Shown here: in pieces, positions 46,980 to 55,176 of the stretch
How positions within the stretch are numbered: the first letter of the stretch is position 1
How the letters are laid out: each line of letters opens with the position of its first letter
The notes under the pieces: generated by a model
What the model saw: the letters and a program-made list of their open reading frames with translations, nothing else
Databases searched by the model: none
What the model was told of the DNA's origin: nothing
Position numbers and translations under genes: made by a program
Source of the DNA: Shewanella psychrophila
Lineage (GTDB): Bacteria; Pseudomonadota; Gammaproteobacteria; Enterobacterales; Shewanellaceae
DNA length: 64,000 bases
Reading direction: 5' to 3'
Assembly: GCF_002005305.1 (NCBI RefSeq)
Contig: NZ_CP014782.1
Coordinates: 2,790,001 to 2,854,000, forward strand

Positions 46980-47990
46980 AGCGTCATCACAGACGAGCGC
47001 GAATTACCCGCTATTGCAACAAGATGATTCATTTTTACATTACCTGAAGCAGCAGCTTGCTGATCATGAACATTACTCAATGAAGTCTGTGGCACTTTGG
47101 CACTCGGCTCTGACGTCATCACAGACGAGTGCGAATTACCCGCTATTGCAGCAAGTTGATTCATTTTTACGTCACCTGAAATAGCAGCTTGCCGATCGTG
47201 AACATTATTCACCGAAGTCGATTGCACTTTGATACCCGCCCCTGGCATCATCACAGACGAGTGCGAATTACCCGCTATTGCAGCAAGATGATTCATTTTT
47301 ACATCATCTGAAACAGCAGCTTGCCGATCGCAAACATTATTCACTGAAGTCGATTGCACTTTGGTACTCGGCCCAGGCATCATCACATACGAGTGCGAAT
47401 TACCCGCTATTGCAGCAAGTTGATTCATTTTTACGTCACCTGAGATAGCAGCTTGCCGATCGTGAACATTATTCACTGAAGTCGATTGCACTTTGATATC
47501 CGACCCTGGCATCATCACAGACGAGCGCGAATTGAGGTACTCGGCCCAGGCATCATCACATACGAGTGCGAATTACCCGCTATTGCAGCAAGTTGATTCA
47601 TTTTTACGTCACCTGAGATAGCAGCTTGCCGATCGTGAACATTATTCACTGAAGTCGATTGCACTTTGATATCCGACCCTGGCATCATCACAGACGAGCG
47701 CGAATTGCCCGCTATTGCAGCAAGTTGATTCATTTTTACGTCACCTGAGATAGCAGCTTGCCGATCGTGAACATTATTCACTGAAGTCGATTGCACTTTG
47801 ATATCCGACCCTGGCATCATCACAGACGAGCGCGAATTGCCCGCTATTGCAGCAAGTTGATTCATTTTTACGTCACTTGAAATAGCAGCTTGCCGATCGC
47901 AAACACTATCCAATGAGATTGGTGGCACCTTAAGACTTAATTCAGGCCTCCCCATCAATGAAGAGAGCGATTTACTCGCTATTGAAGCAA
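46980..47990 (-). repeat. 132-bp tandem repeat array
   Basis: The word GGCATCATCACA recurs at 47376, 47508, 47549, 47681 and 47813, giving a period of 132 except for one 41-base step; more diverged units lie near 46980, 47113, 47245 and 47945. The units encode 44 residues each in the SctP-position protein. Confidence 0.92.
47363..47707 (-). repeat. Perfect 172-bp tandem duplication
   Basis: Bases 47363-47534 are identical to 47536-47707, base for base as read. The offset is 173, which is not a multiple of three, so the duplication itself causes the frameshift. It spans 1.3 of the 132-bp units. Confidence 0.93.
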
Positions 47991-48394
47991 GGTGATTCAT
48001 TTTGGCATCGGCTGAAACAGGGCTGTCAGCATTCTGTTTTATCCGACCATTGTCTAACAAAGCTGATGGCTGCTTAGCATTAAGCGCAGGCCCATCAACA
48101 CTCTGTTCAACTAAAGCAATTGATGCAGGTTTATTTTTAATACCAGATATACTGTTTAATAATTCATGCTGAAGAGGGGGAGAATAGATTGTAATCGAAA
48201 CAAGATATTCACAGCCCTCCTTATGGTCCGCTTCATCATTTTCAGTAGCCTTTTTTATACCTTCGTACGTTGAAGATGCATTATGAGAAGAAGGCTTGCG
48301 TTCGGGTATGTTCAACAGCTGTTCAAACTCACTTTCATTATTACTAGCACTGTATTTCTTAGTAATGGAAGCTGGCTTTTCAAATTTTATCATC

Positions 48395-48805
48395 TTATTC
48401 TTCATCTCTTAGCTGCTCTTGAATCTCGCCTAATGCGTCTTTTCTCTTTTCCAGCCTTCGTTTTTCGACTACAACTTGTTCAATCTCAAGTTCCAGTTCA
48501 TCTGCATTTTGCCGAGCAACGGACACATCGAAGAACAAGGATTCTATACATGATTTCACACTCTCTCTGCGTTGAAATAGTCGAGATAGGCCGTTAAATT
48601 CATCCTTAACCACTAGACTTTTTAACCTTTGCTGTTCATGGGTTATCAACTCCCACTTTTCATCAATTGAATCGATTAGTCCTTGAAACCTATTTTTTAA
48701 TTTTACTAATTCACGTTGTTTCTTTCCGATTCTAATATCAATTATTTCAATAAGTTGATGAAATTCCAGCCATCTTTTGGAGGGTTTCTTCATATTCAAC
48801 CCCAT
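48395..48805 (-). CDS. sctO: T3SS stalk protein SctO-like
   Basis: A 136-residue protein that is helical almost throughout, with two antiparallel coiled coils (about 20-55 and 75-130) rich in Lys, Glu and Leu (RIGKKQRELVKLKNRFQGL; LELEIEQVVVEKRRLEKRKD). This is the profile of SctO/YscO/FliJ, which binds the SctN ring and SctV. The gene lies directly after sctN and overlaps its end, the normal place for sctO. The ATG at 48793 is an alternative start. Confidence 0.8.
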   Translation of the reverse strand: MGLNMKKPSKRWLEFHQLIEIIDIRIGKKQRELVKLKNRFQGLIDSIDEKWELITHEQQRLKSLVVKDEFNGLSRLFQRRESVKSCIESLFFDVSVARQNADELELEIEQVVVEKRRLEKRKDALGEIQEQLRDEE

Positions 48806-50009
48806 CGTACCCTTGTTTCAGAAATTCCATAATACGCGGATACAGCTCTATCGCTTCATCGGTTGCGAGATCATTGCCTTTCTCATACTCTCCAACTCGA
48901 ATTAAAAGTTCTACGTTAAAATAACGATAAACCATATCCTTAAACTTTTCCGACATGCTAACATATTGATAATTTTGAACTTTACTTTGAAGTCGACTTT
49001 TACTTTTGAGTACATCGATAGCTGGATATCGTCCAGTAGATGCTATAGTCGTTGCATACACTAGGTGACCATCTATTAGTGATTTAACTTCATGTGCAAT
49101 TGGATCCTCATCTATCTCTTTTTCAATCAAGACAGTGAAAATCCCCGTCACGGAACCATTGATAGAGTTTCCACAATTTTCAACAAGGCGTGATAGCGCC
49201 AAAGAAACGCCGATAGGAATACCGCCATGAATAGGGGTGCCATCTAACATGGCTTGGGCACGGGCAAAACGAGTCAATGAGTCGAAATAAAGGACTACTT
49301 TTTTCCCTTGATCCATAAAATGCCTGGCAATTGATACCGCCACCAGACCTGACCTCACCTTCTCGAGCGGGTTCGCCTCGGAAGTGGAAACAATAGTGAT
49401 AGATTTTTGAATAACTTCAGGACCTATTTCCCCCTCAAGAAACTCAACCACTTCTCGAGCGCGCTCTCCAATCATGGCAAAAATCACTACATCCGCATCC
49501 ATGTTATTAGCCATAATAGACACGGTAGTGGTTTTCCCTGCTCCCGCAGGAGCAAACAACCCTAGGCGTTGACCTACACCAATAGTGAATAATCCGTCAA
49601 TTATTTTGAGTTTAGTAGGAAATACAGTGTCAATTGGTGCACGAATATTTAGAGGAATCGGCTTCTCAATGATGGGCAAATCAAGGTAATCACCATCCAA
49701 ACTAAGGTAGTCATCACCATATAGTGACTCTCCATAGCAATTGATCACTTTTCCTACGATGGCAGTCTCATTCAGTGGAAAGCAGAATCGTTTGGATGTA
49801 ATTTCGACTTTACTGCCTCGCTGAATGGCACCTGGTTGTAAGAGCTTTATTTCCACTCTTAAACCAGTTATTTTCATCACCTCACCACGAATACGCTCAT
49901 TAGTGACAGAACTAATAAAACATTCCTGTCCCACAAAGGTATTCACGTTGACATGACAAATTACCGTATCTTGATAAGATTCTTTAACCTTAAAAAAATT
50001 CTTGAGCAT
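48747..50009 (-). CDS. sctN: T3SS ATPase SctN
   Basis: A 420-residue AAA-type ATPase of the FliI/YscN group, the hexameric motor that unfolds substrates. Walker A is APAGAGKTT at 153-161; downstream come AMIGERAREVVEFLE, the Walker B region KVVLYFDSLTRFARAQ and the arginine-finger segment TGRYPAIDVLKSKSR. It is a little shorter than YscN (439). The gene is followed by sctO and preceded within three bases by sctC. Confidence 0.97.
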   Translation of the reverse strand: MLKNFFKVKESYQDTVICHVNVNTFVGQECFISSVTNERIRGEVMKITGLRVEIKLLQPGAIQRGSKVEITSKRFCFPLNETAIVGKVINCYGESLYGDDYLSLDGDYLDLPIIEKPIPLNIRAPIDTVFPTKLKIIDGLFTIGVGQRLGLFAPAGAGKTTTVSIMANNMDADVVIFAMIGERAREVVEFLEGEIGPEVIQKSITIVSTSEANPLEKVRSGLVAVSIARHFMDQGKKVVLYFDSLTRFARAQAMLDGTPIHGGIPIGVSLALSRLVENCGNSINGSVTGIFTVLIEKEIDEDPIAHEVKSLIDGHLVYATTIASTGRYPAIDVLKSKSRLQSKVQNYQYVSMSEKFKDMVYRYFNVELLIRVGEYEKGNDLATDEAIELYPRIMEFLKQGYDGVEYEETLQKMAGISSTY

Positions 50010-50011
50010 GC

Positions 50012-51481
50012 CTAAATAACCTTAAAAGACACAGAGATATAGCGCTTGTATTTACGCTTAATTTCTTTCTTACTCTTAAACAATTCTCCTAACCATGGAA
50101 TACTCGATAGAATAGGCACACCACTTTCTGTAGTCTCAGTCACTGTATTATCAAATCCACCGAGAATAACTGTCTGGTTAGGATCAATATAAACTTCTGA
50201 TGCCAAAGATTGTGAGTTAACCTTCGGGGCCTGAGTCGTACCGGCGTCATCGGTATCGTCACCATCAAGAGACTCTTCTATATAGCTAAATTTTGCTTGT
50301 ACTTTACCCGATGGTAGAAGACGTCCCGTCACATATAAGCCATTTTCAGCTTCAATAGTCTGAGTTGAAACCTGTTTATCAGAAATAAGTACAATCGTCG
50401 CGGTTTCTTTTTTCCCAAAGTGGCCTTGCTGATTTTCTAACACCAGTAAGTTGGTCTCATACACGCCCCTCGCCATATTATTGGTATACAAGGCTTGGAA
50501 GTTTTTGACAAAATCTACCGTATCAGTAAATGGAGGAACAACGATATCGTAAATTCCACGACTGCCGTTAAGCCAGGAACTATTAACACCTAATGCTTCA
50601 GTACGCTCTACAGAAACATCATAAACATGAAGAGAAAAAAGTAATTGTTTACGTTTAATATCGATCAAAGTGGCGATATGTTTTGCTAACTTAACCTCTT
50701 CTGGAGTACCGCGTATAAGCAGCGCATTACTCCCTGGCAACGATTGAACTTTGGAGGTTAACTCATCCTCCTCAAGCTGCTGCTTATCACTTTGACTGAG
50801 CTTAAGCTTATAGGCACGCTTCACCATTTCACCGTCGCTAATATTTTCAAACTGACCAATTCTTTCTATTGCAGACGATATTAAAGATTGAGCCCCCGGA
50901 AAGGTCACATTGCCATCATAGGTGCTAATGTCACGATCGATAACAGATAAATAATGAAACTCGATTCTCGCCAACTCCAAATTATTTCCATTTTCTAAAA
51001 ATTCATTTTTGTCGATCATATTCGAATAGCTAACTGCATCATTGACGAATTGTCGGGTACCAGAAAATAAAATTGAGTTACCACGTGAAACTAATTTAAT
51101 TTTCGTCGTATCGTCAGTTCTAAAAGTACTTTTTAATTCTTTAATAAGACTGGCAGATGAGATGTTGCGTGGTTGAAATGCATAATTTATGTACGCTTGC
51201 CCAGTGTGCACAGTAAGAGAACCGCCATAAACATACCAGTCAAAGTCGTAGACCTCTGACAATTGAGCTAACAAATCCAAGCCTTCGCCGGACAACGTTT
51301 GGGTGATAGCTTGTTTGGCAGCCTTGTCCTCGAGCTCATCGACCAATTTAACTTGCATATCTTTTGCAATAGCCCCCAATGCGCCTCTCAGATCGATATC
51401 AGATTGTTTAATAAATACCTTTGCCTGACATGTAAAAGTGGTACACAAAAACAATAATAACCAGATGCTAGGCTTCATCAA
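50012..51481 (-). CDS. sctC: T3SS secretin SctC
   Basis: A 489-residue outer-membrane ring protein. It has a signal peptide (about 1-20), N0/N1 domains (DLRGALGAIAKDMQVKLVDE; SASLIKELKSTFRTDDTTKI), and an N3 domain with a disordered acidic linker. The C-terminal secretin domain shows VYIDPNQTVILGGFDNTVTE and GVPILSSIPWLGELFKSKKE, hallmarks of the family. It is shorter than YscC or InvG and lacks an obvious pilotin-binding tail. It overlaps the preceding small gene by 14 bases. Confidence 0.93.
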   Translation of the reverse strand: MMKPSIWLLLFLCTTFTCQAKVFIKQSDIDLRGALGAIAKDMQVKLVDELEDKAAKQAITQTLSGEGLDLLAQLSEVYDFDWYVYGGSLTVHTGQAYINYAFQPRNISSASLIKELKSTFRTDDTTKIKLVSRGNSILFSGTRQFVNDAVSYSNMIDKNEFLENGNNLELARIEFHYLSVIDRDISTYDGNVTFPGAQSLISSAIERIGQFENISDGEMVKRAYKLKLSQSDKQQLEEDELTSKVQSLPGSNALLIRGTPEEVKLAKHIATLIDIKRKQLLFSLHVYDVSVERTEALGVNSSWLNGSRGIYDIVVPPFTDTVDFVKNFQALYTNNMARGVYETNLLVLENQQGHFGKKETATIVLISDKQVSTQTIEAENGLYVTGRLLPSGKVQAKFSYIEESLDGDDTDDAGTTQAPKVNSQSLASEVYIDPNQTVILGGFDNTVTETTESGVPILSSIPWLGELFKSKKEIKRKYKRYISVSFKVI

Positions 51482-51758
51482 GAATGTCCTCCATACGCTC
51501 TTGATTTGCCTTCATCTGTCTTATGCTTTCATTGATGATGGTTTGCTCTACAATCATTTCTACTATCTCATCCTCCGTGACATCAGTAGTAGCTTTGGAA
51601 TCGTGAATCTGAATTGAGTTATCGGTCATATTTCTATTTAATTGTACTTTGCTCGCAGCAGTTTTAAGTTCGAACTCAAAGTCTGTAACCTCTTTTTCAG
51701 AAGATAAATTGACCTGCTGGCTACTAAACACTGAATTGGTAAAATTAACGTTATTCAT
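51468..51758 (-). CDS. Small protein between sctC and sctT
   Basis: A 96-residue soluble protein with a Ser/Asn-rich N-terminus and a helical, acidic C-terminus (EIVEMIVEQTIINESIRQMK). It is not recognised. The gene overlaps both neighbours, so it is a real part of the operon. The inner rod SctI is otherwise missing and has a similar size, but the C-terminus lacks the usual SctI ending; a regulator or early substrate is equally possible. Confidence 0.6.
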   Translation of the reverse strand: MNNVNFTNSVFSSQQVNLSSEKEVTDFEFELKTAASKVQLNRNMTDNSIQIHDSKATTDVTEDEIVEMIVEQTIINESIRQMKANQERMEDILDEA

Positions 51759-52434
51759 ATCCTGCCTTTTTCATTAGTTGTGTGAACACATAGAATTGAT
51801 CTTGTAAAAACCATAAATTGAGAATAATGATCACAGCCATGGCTTTAATATCCGCTGTTGTGCTAACGGATAAAGAAGCCTTTTTAAAGAAAAGATCCAC
51901 ATATCCACAACAGATCGTAATGCACAGCATTAAAATAATGTATTTCCCCGTGACGATAGCCATCATTACTAAACTGTCCGTGATGTAAAAATACAAGGTG
52001 TCAAAACCCACATTACTGACTTGGTCTACATTCTCCAGAATCACCGATAGTAGCGGTCTAAACACAACGCCTGAATCCACGGCATACATTAAAAAAACCA
52101 AAGAGCTAATCTTAGATAAGGCTTCTGATTCATCGGTAAAACGTTTATCCTGCACAGATTGTTCGTTAAGCAACAAAAGCTGCTGTATGACACTACCAAC
52201 CATACCGCTGAGCCAATAAGGCACCGATGAAAACATAGCAAAGATAATGACGCTTAATACCCATATGAGTGTGGGTACTTCACCTAAATCACTGAGTTCA
52301 AGTCCAATTGCAAGAGCAATAGCGATGGCAAGTGATGTTGAATTATCCAAATATAGACGTGTTGGATTATAAATTTTTAAGAATAAAAACAATCCTGCAA
52401 ATAGCAGCCAATTAGGGAAAAGAAGCGAGTCCAT
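51751..52434 (-). CDS. sctT: T3SS export apparatus protein SctT
   Basis: A 227-residue membrane protein with about six hydrophobic helices, of the FliR/SpaR/YscT family. SVPYWLSGMVGSVIQQL is the G-rich family segment and NLWFLQDQFYVF is near the C-terminus. It forms the export gate top with SctR and SctS. It follows sctR with a one-base gap. Confidence 0.9.
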   Translation of the reverse strand: MDSLLFPNWLLFAGLFLFLKIYNPTRLYLDNSTSLAIAIALAIGLELSDLGEVPTLIWVLSVIIFAMFSSVPYWLSGMVGSVIQQLLLLNEQSVQDKRFTDESEALSKISSLVFLMYAVDSGVVFRPLLSVILENVDQVSNVGFDTLYFYITDSLVMMAIVTGKYIILMLCITICCGYVDLFFKKASLSVSTTADIKAMAVIIILNLWFLQDQFYVFTQLMKKAGYE

Positions 52435-52435
52435 A

Positions 52436-53140
52436 TCACTGCAGTGCCTTAAATAAAATAGTCCAACTATCAGAGAAATAAAACACAGCGAGTTTTACAG
52501 GTGTAGATATTACAGTCGGCGATAACATGGTCATACCAACACCACTCAGAATCACGGCGATTAAAAAATCTATACTGACAAATATCATGTACAACTTAAG
52601 ACCAAACTCAAACCCTTGATATAAATCTAAGATCAGATTACCTAGAAAAAATTTTAACGTATCATTATCAGAGTCAAAATTAATCGGTATATCCATAATG
52701 CTAGTTAATTCATCAGTTTTACGTTCCGCCCGAGCCAATAATTCAGGGAAGAATTCAAACACATTACTGATCAAATAATACATCGTAATATTTTCTGATT
52801 TTCTTTCTAGCAACATAGGCGGCATCTGCATATCGCCTAGTACACCAGATGTTTCCACCGTCTCGCTGAAATAGGGTTTTATTCGCTCTAACCCCGGTTT
52901 TATATCCGGCCAAATACTATTAAGTGCCATTAAGGCAGCCAGCAAATTAACAACTATTGTGGGTGGAATTTGCTGCGTACCTACCGCATTTTTAATTATG
53001 TTAAGTACAATATTGTACTTAACATAGCCGGAAAAACAGATGAAAAAGACCGTTGATAACAAGACCAGAGTCAAGAGCAGTATTAAATTAGCTCCTGAAA
53101 ATGCGTTATCCGGGTTCAATAGTTGCAACATCAATGACAC
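52436..53140 (-). CDS. sctR: T3SS export apparatus protein SctR
   Basis: A 234-residue member of the FliP/SpaP/YscR family. Diagnostic motifs are FSGYVKYNIVLNIIKNAVGT then QQIPPTIVVN (about 38-65), and in the C-terminal half FGLKLYMIFVSIDFLIAVIL followed by GVGMTMLSPTVISTPVKLAV. Five SctR subunits form the pore of the export gate. It is located between the needle gene and sctT. Confidence 0.95.
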   Translation of the reverse strand: MSLMLQLLNPDNAFSGANLILLLTLVLLSTVFFICFSGYVKYNIVLNIIKNAVGTQQIPPTIVVNLLAALMALNSIWPDIKPGLERIKPYFSETVETSGVLGDMQMPPMLLERKSENITMYYLISNVFEFFPELLARAERKTDELTSIMDIPINFDSDNDTLKFFLGNLILDLYQGFEFGLKLYMIFVSIDFLIAVILSGVGMTMLSPTVISTPVKLAVFYFSDSWTILFKALQ

Positions 53141-53191
53141 TCTCTATAAACAGCTTCATAAGGAGATTAATTAAAACCTCCTTAACAAAAA

Positions 53192-53467
53192 TTATATATT
53201 TCGAGCTGCCGCAGAAATTGAGTCTTTAATCGATTTTAAAGTCGACGTTGACGTTTGAGCAGTAATACTTTGATCCGCCATTAACTGTTGTAATGAGAGA
53301 GAATCTGATGCACTTAAAATAAGAGTACCATCTTTATTTGGGATGAAATTACCATCAGCATCCGTTGAACCAGTGTGGTCTGTGATAAAGGTGCTGACAG
53401 CGTCATCCGCATTATTGACTAATCCACCAAAAACCCCACTAATGTAACCTGTAGATAATTCAGACAT
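53192..53467 (-). CDS. sctF: T3SS needle subunit SctF
   Basis: A 91-residue protein whose C-terminal half has the needle helix pattern SLQQLMADQSITAQTSTSTL then KSIKDSISAAARNI, close to PrgI/MxiH in layout (LxxYQ...SN/TxxKxIKDxxxxI). The N-terminal region is Gly/Asp-rich. AGGAG lies six to seven bases before the ATG. It opens the sctF-R-T-C-N-O-P-S operon segment. Confidence 0.88.
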   Translation of the reverse strand: MSELSTGYISGVFGGLVNNADDAVSTFITDHTGSTDADGNFIPNKDGTLILSASDSLSLQQLMADQSITAQTSTSTLKSIKDSISAAARNI

Positions 53468-54135
53468 TTAAAGCTCCTTTCTTGTATTTATAGACATTTA
53501 GAACCACAAATATAATGAGATGGCTTACAGGGAACCAGTGAAAAATTATGATAAAATACGATAAGATACAAAGGGTTACAACTACCCCGACAGTGTTTAC
53601 ACTATGTTGCAAAGGTTGCGTAACAGCATCGAAATCTAATCAGAATGATGATAAATAAATAAAAAGAGGTTAAAAACAATACAGCTACATTTAATAATAT
53701 TTATCATCAGACCAATACACTAATATCCCAACCACAAAGCCAAATAAAATCTTAAAACCACGCCATACCAGGCCTTTGAAAAGAAAATACCTAAGTAAGA
53801 GAGCTGTAACAGCATGCCAAAGGAAGTGGTAATAGATAAAAGAGAGAAATGGAATCGACACTAACAGGCGTCGAACGAAGATCCATAATTAACACTGAAG
53901 GTATTACTTCGTGGTAACCAATATATTCTTTATCTGCATAATGTCTGAGGGGGTCCATCCCCTCTATTTTTTGCGGCCAATGTTCAATAAGTAACAGAAC
54001 TTATACGCCTTGATAAGTGACGCTAAATCTTGCGTGAGCGGCTAAATTCGTAAAGTGAAATAATCTAATACATCTTCTAAATTGGATGTAGGTCACAGAT
54101 AGAAAAACTCAGATATGATTAACTAGATAAGATTT
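53468..54135. promoter_or_regulatory. Gap upstream of sctF
   Basis: The 668 bases between the VtrB-like gene and sctF hold no gene that I trust. The sctF promoter must lie near 53480-53600. A plus-strand terminator-like hairpin at 53947-53972 suggests a transcript running the other way. Confidence 0.5.
53947..53972 (+). terminator. Orphan plus-strand terminator
   Basis: GAGGGG and CCCCTC form a stem around GTCCAT, followed by TATTTTTT on the plus strand only. No plus-strand gene lies upstream within the gap, so it may end a small RNA. Confidence 0.6.
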
Positions 54136-54666
54136 TTAACGTAAAATCATAGTAACTCCAGTAGTTAACATGGCTGCGAACAAAGCAGAGAAAAAGCACA
54201 ATAAAATCATAACCATGAGTTCAGTACGCTGTATTCCAACGGTGTGTATAGAAGGTGGTGCTTGCATGGGAGTATTGAAATGTAACTTGTTACTCTTCAT
54301 CACATTTTTTACTTCAAGCACAAGAGGCTCTTCCGCTATAGAAATACCGGTAAGCCCTTCATCAAGTATTAACATATAGCCTTCTTTAGGGATCGTTTTG
54401 ATCTCACAAGCCAAACTGTCGAACTGAGCAAGTGATCGACGCAAGTTTGAAATCGCTTTAGTTAAGGAAGTTTCATTGACAAACACTTTACCCCACACCT
54501 TGTCATTGATTTCATCTTTACTGATCACTCGGTTTTCTTTGTCGCATAGCAATTTAAGTATTGCTGCCTCTCGCCCACCGATGTTAATGATTTGTTTACC
54601 CGCACTAATTTGCCTTTTAAGCACATCGAAAATCATCTGGTTTCCTAATGCGTAATTTCTTGTCAT
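54136..54666 (-). CDS. ToxR-like regulator with C-terminal membrane anchor (VtrB-like)
   Basis: A 176-residue protein. The winged-helix domain (about 1-105) shows IGGREAAILKLLCDKENRVI, SKDEINDKVWGKVFVNETSL, and IKTIPKEGYMLI. A linker leads to one membrane helix at about 150-172 with almost nothing beyond. This is the architecture of VtrB (about 179 residues), the direct activator of V. parahaemolyticus T3SS2 genes, whose own gene also lies within the secretion cluster. I infer that it activates sctF and the other operons here. Three 51-bp repeats lie just upstream. Confidence 0.8.
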   Translation of the reverse strand: MTRNYALGNQMIFDVLKRQISAGKQIINIGGREAAILKLLCDKENRVISKDEINDKVWGKVFVNETSLTKAISNLRRSLAQFDSLACEIKTIPKEGYMLILDEGLTGISIAEEPLVLEVKNVMKSNKLHFNTPMQAPPSIHTVGIQRTELMVMILLCFFSALFAAMLTTGVTMILR

Positions 54667-54960
54667 ATCTTATTCCCTAAAGTTATTACTTATATTCCTC
54701 AAACCGAATAATGAAGTTTTTTTCAGTAAAAGTAATATTAAAGTCGTAAAAACAATCTAAAAAAGAATATTTTTCAGTCAAAGCAATATTAAAGTCATAA
54801 AAATAATCTAAAAAAGAATATTTTTCAGTCAAAGTAATATTAAAGTCGTAAAAATAATCTAAAATATCAAATGGTAGAAACTACAAACCACGCCAAGCGT
54901 ACAAATGATTCACATGACCACCAAAAACACAAGTTAACAACAATCATATCTGCGCATTCA
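54667..54960. promoter_or_regulatory. Upstream region of the VtrB-like gene
   Basis: A 294-base gap. The half next to the gene is filled by three 51-bp repeats (54718-54870); the other half has no visible structure. The TATTCCCTAAAG stretch just left of the gene start gives a weak ribosome site on the minus strand. Confidence 0.55.
54718..54870 (-). repeat. Three 51-bp tandem repeats upstream of the VtrB-like gene
   Basis: TTTCAGT starts at 54721, 54772 and 54823, an exact 51-bp period. Each unit also has AATATTAAAGTC and AATCTAAAA. With 10.2-10.5 bp per turn, 51 bp puts the units on nearly the same DNA face. They lie 50-200 bp upstream of the start, where activator sites would be expected. 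Confidence 0.9.
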
Positions 54961-55173
54961 CTATTCAAGTGTATTAACTTGATCGATGGAAACATAAAAC
55001 TGCTCATCCACTTTGACTAGAATCCCGGTAGCAATCAACTCATTACCGCTTTTAAGTAAAACTTCAGATTGAACGAAATCGTTGACAGGTTTAAGTTGAC
55101 TATGTTGCAGTCGATTAAGCTCATCCAAGGTCATAGTGCAGTTAGCAATAACAACATCTATCGCAATACGCAT
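54961..55173 (-). CDS. sctQ: T3SS C-ring SpoA protein (SctQ-like)
   Basis: A 70-residue protein consisting of a single SpoA/FliN domain: QSEVLLKSGNELIATGILVK then VDEQFYVSI. The start ATG at 55173 has GGAGG seven bases before. Typical SctQ is about 300 residues and also yields a short C-terminal form by internal initiation; here only the short form is encoded, unless the larger part lies outside the window. It is placed between the tip protein gene and the VtrB-like gene. Confidence 0.75.
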   Translation of the reverse strand: MRIAIDVVIANCTMTLDELNRLQHSQLKPVNDFVQSEVLLKSGNELIATGILVKVDEQFYVSIDQVNTLE

Positions 55174-55176
55174 CAA

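Larger units (their letters stand above)
46397..48405 (-). pseudogene. Repeat protein in the SctP position, frameshifted
   Basis: Two overlapping frames (47515-48405 and 46397-47518) form one gene. The middle consists of about eight 44-residue repeats (units hold VNNVHDRQAAISGDVKMNQL), encoded by 132-bp tandem repeats. A perfect 172-bp duplication (47363-47534 copied at 47536-47707) shifts the frame, ending the first part at GPSTSIRARL. The C-terminal 85 residues (MFHYQLAPEFFTQYAEVNTY onward) look folded. The position between SctO and SctS is that of the needle-length ruler SctP; in V. parahaemolyticus the effector gene vopZ lies about here. Either a broken ruler/effector or a recent in-progress variant. 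Confidence 0.7.

Noticed and set aside
46980..47990. Regularly spaced repeats that might be a CRISPR array
   Set aside because: The 132-bp units are continuous coding repeats with similar 'spacers', not short palindromic repeats with unique spacers.
46397..48405. Programmed frameshift as the reason for the split repeat gene
   Set aside because: The break coincides exactly with the junction of a perfect 172-bp duplication and has no slippery heptamer, so duplication explains it.
54718..54870. Three 51-bp repeats as a mini CRISPR
   Set aside because: The whole 51-bp unit repeats, leaving no unique spacers, and no cas gene is near.
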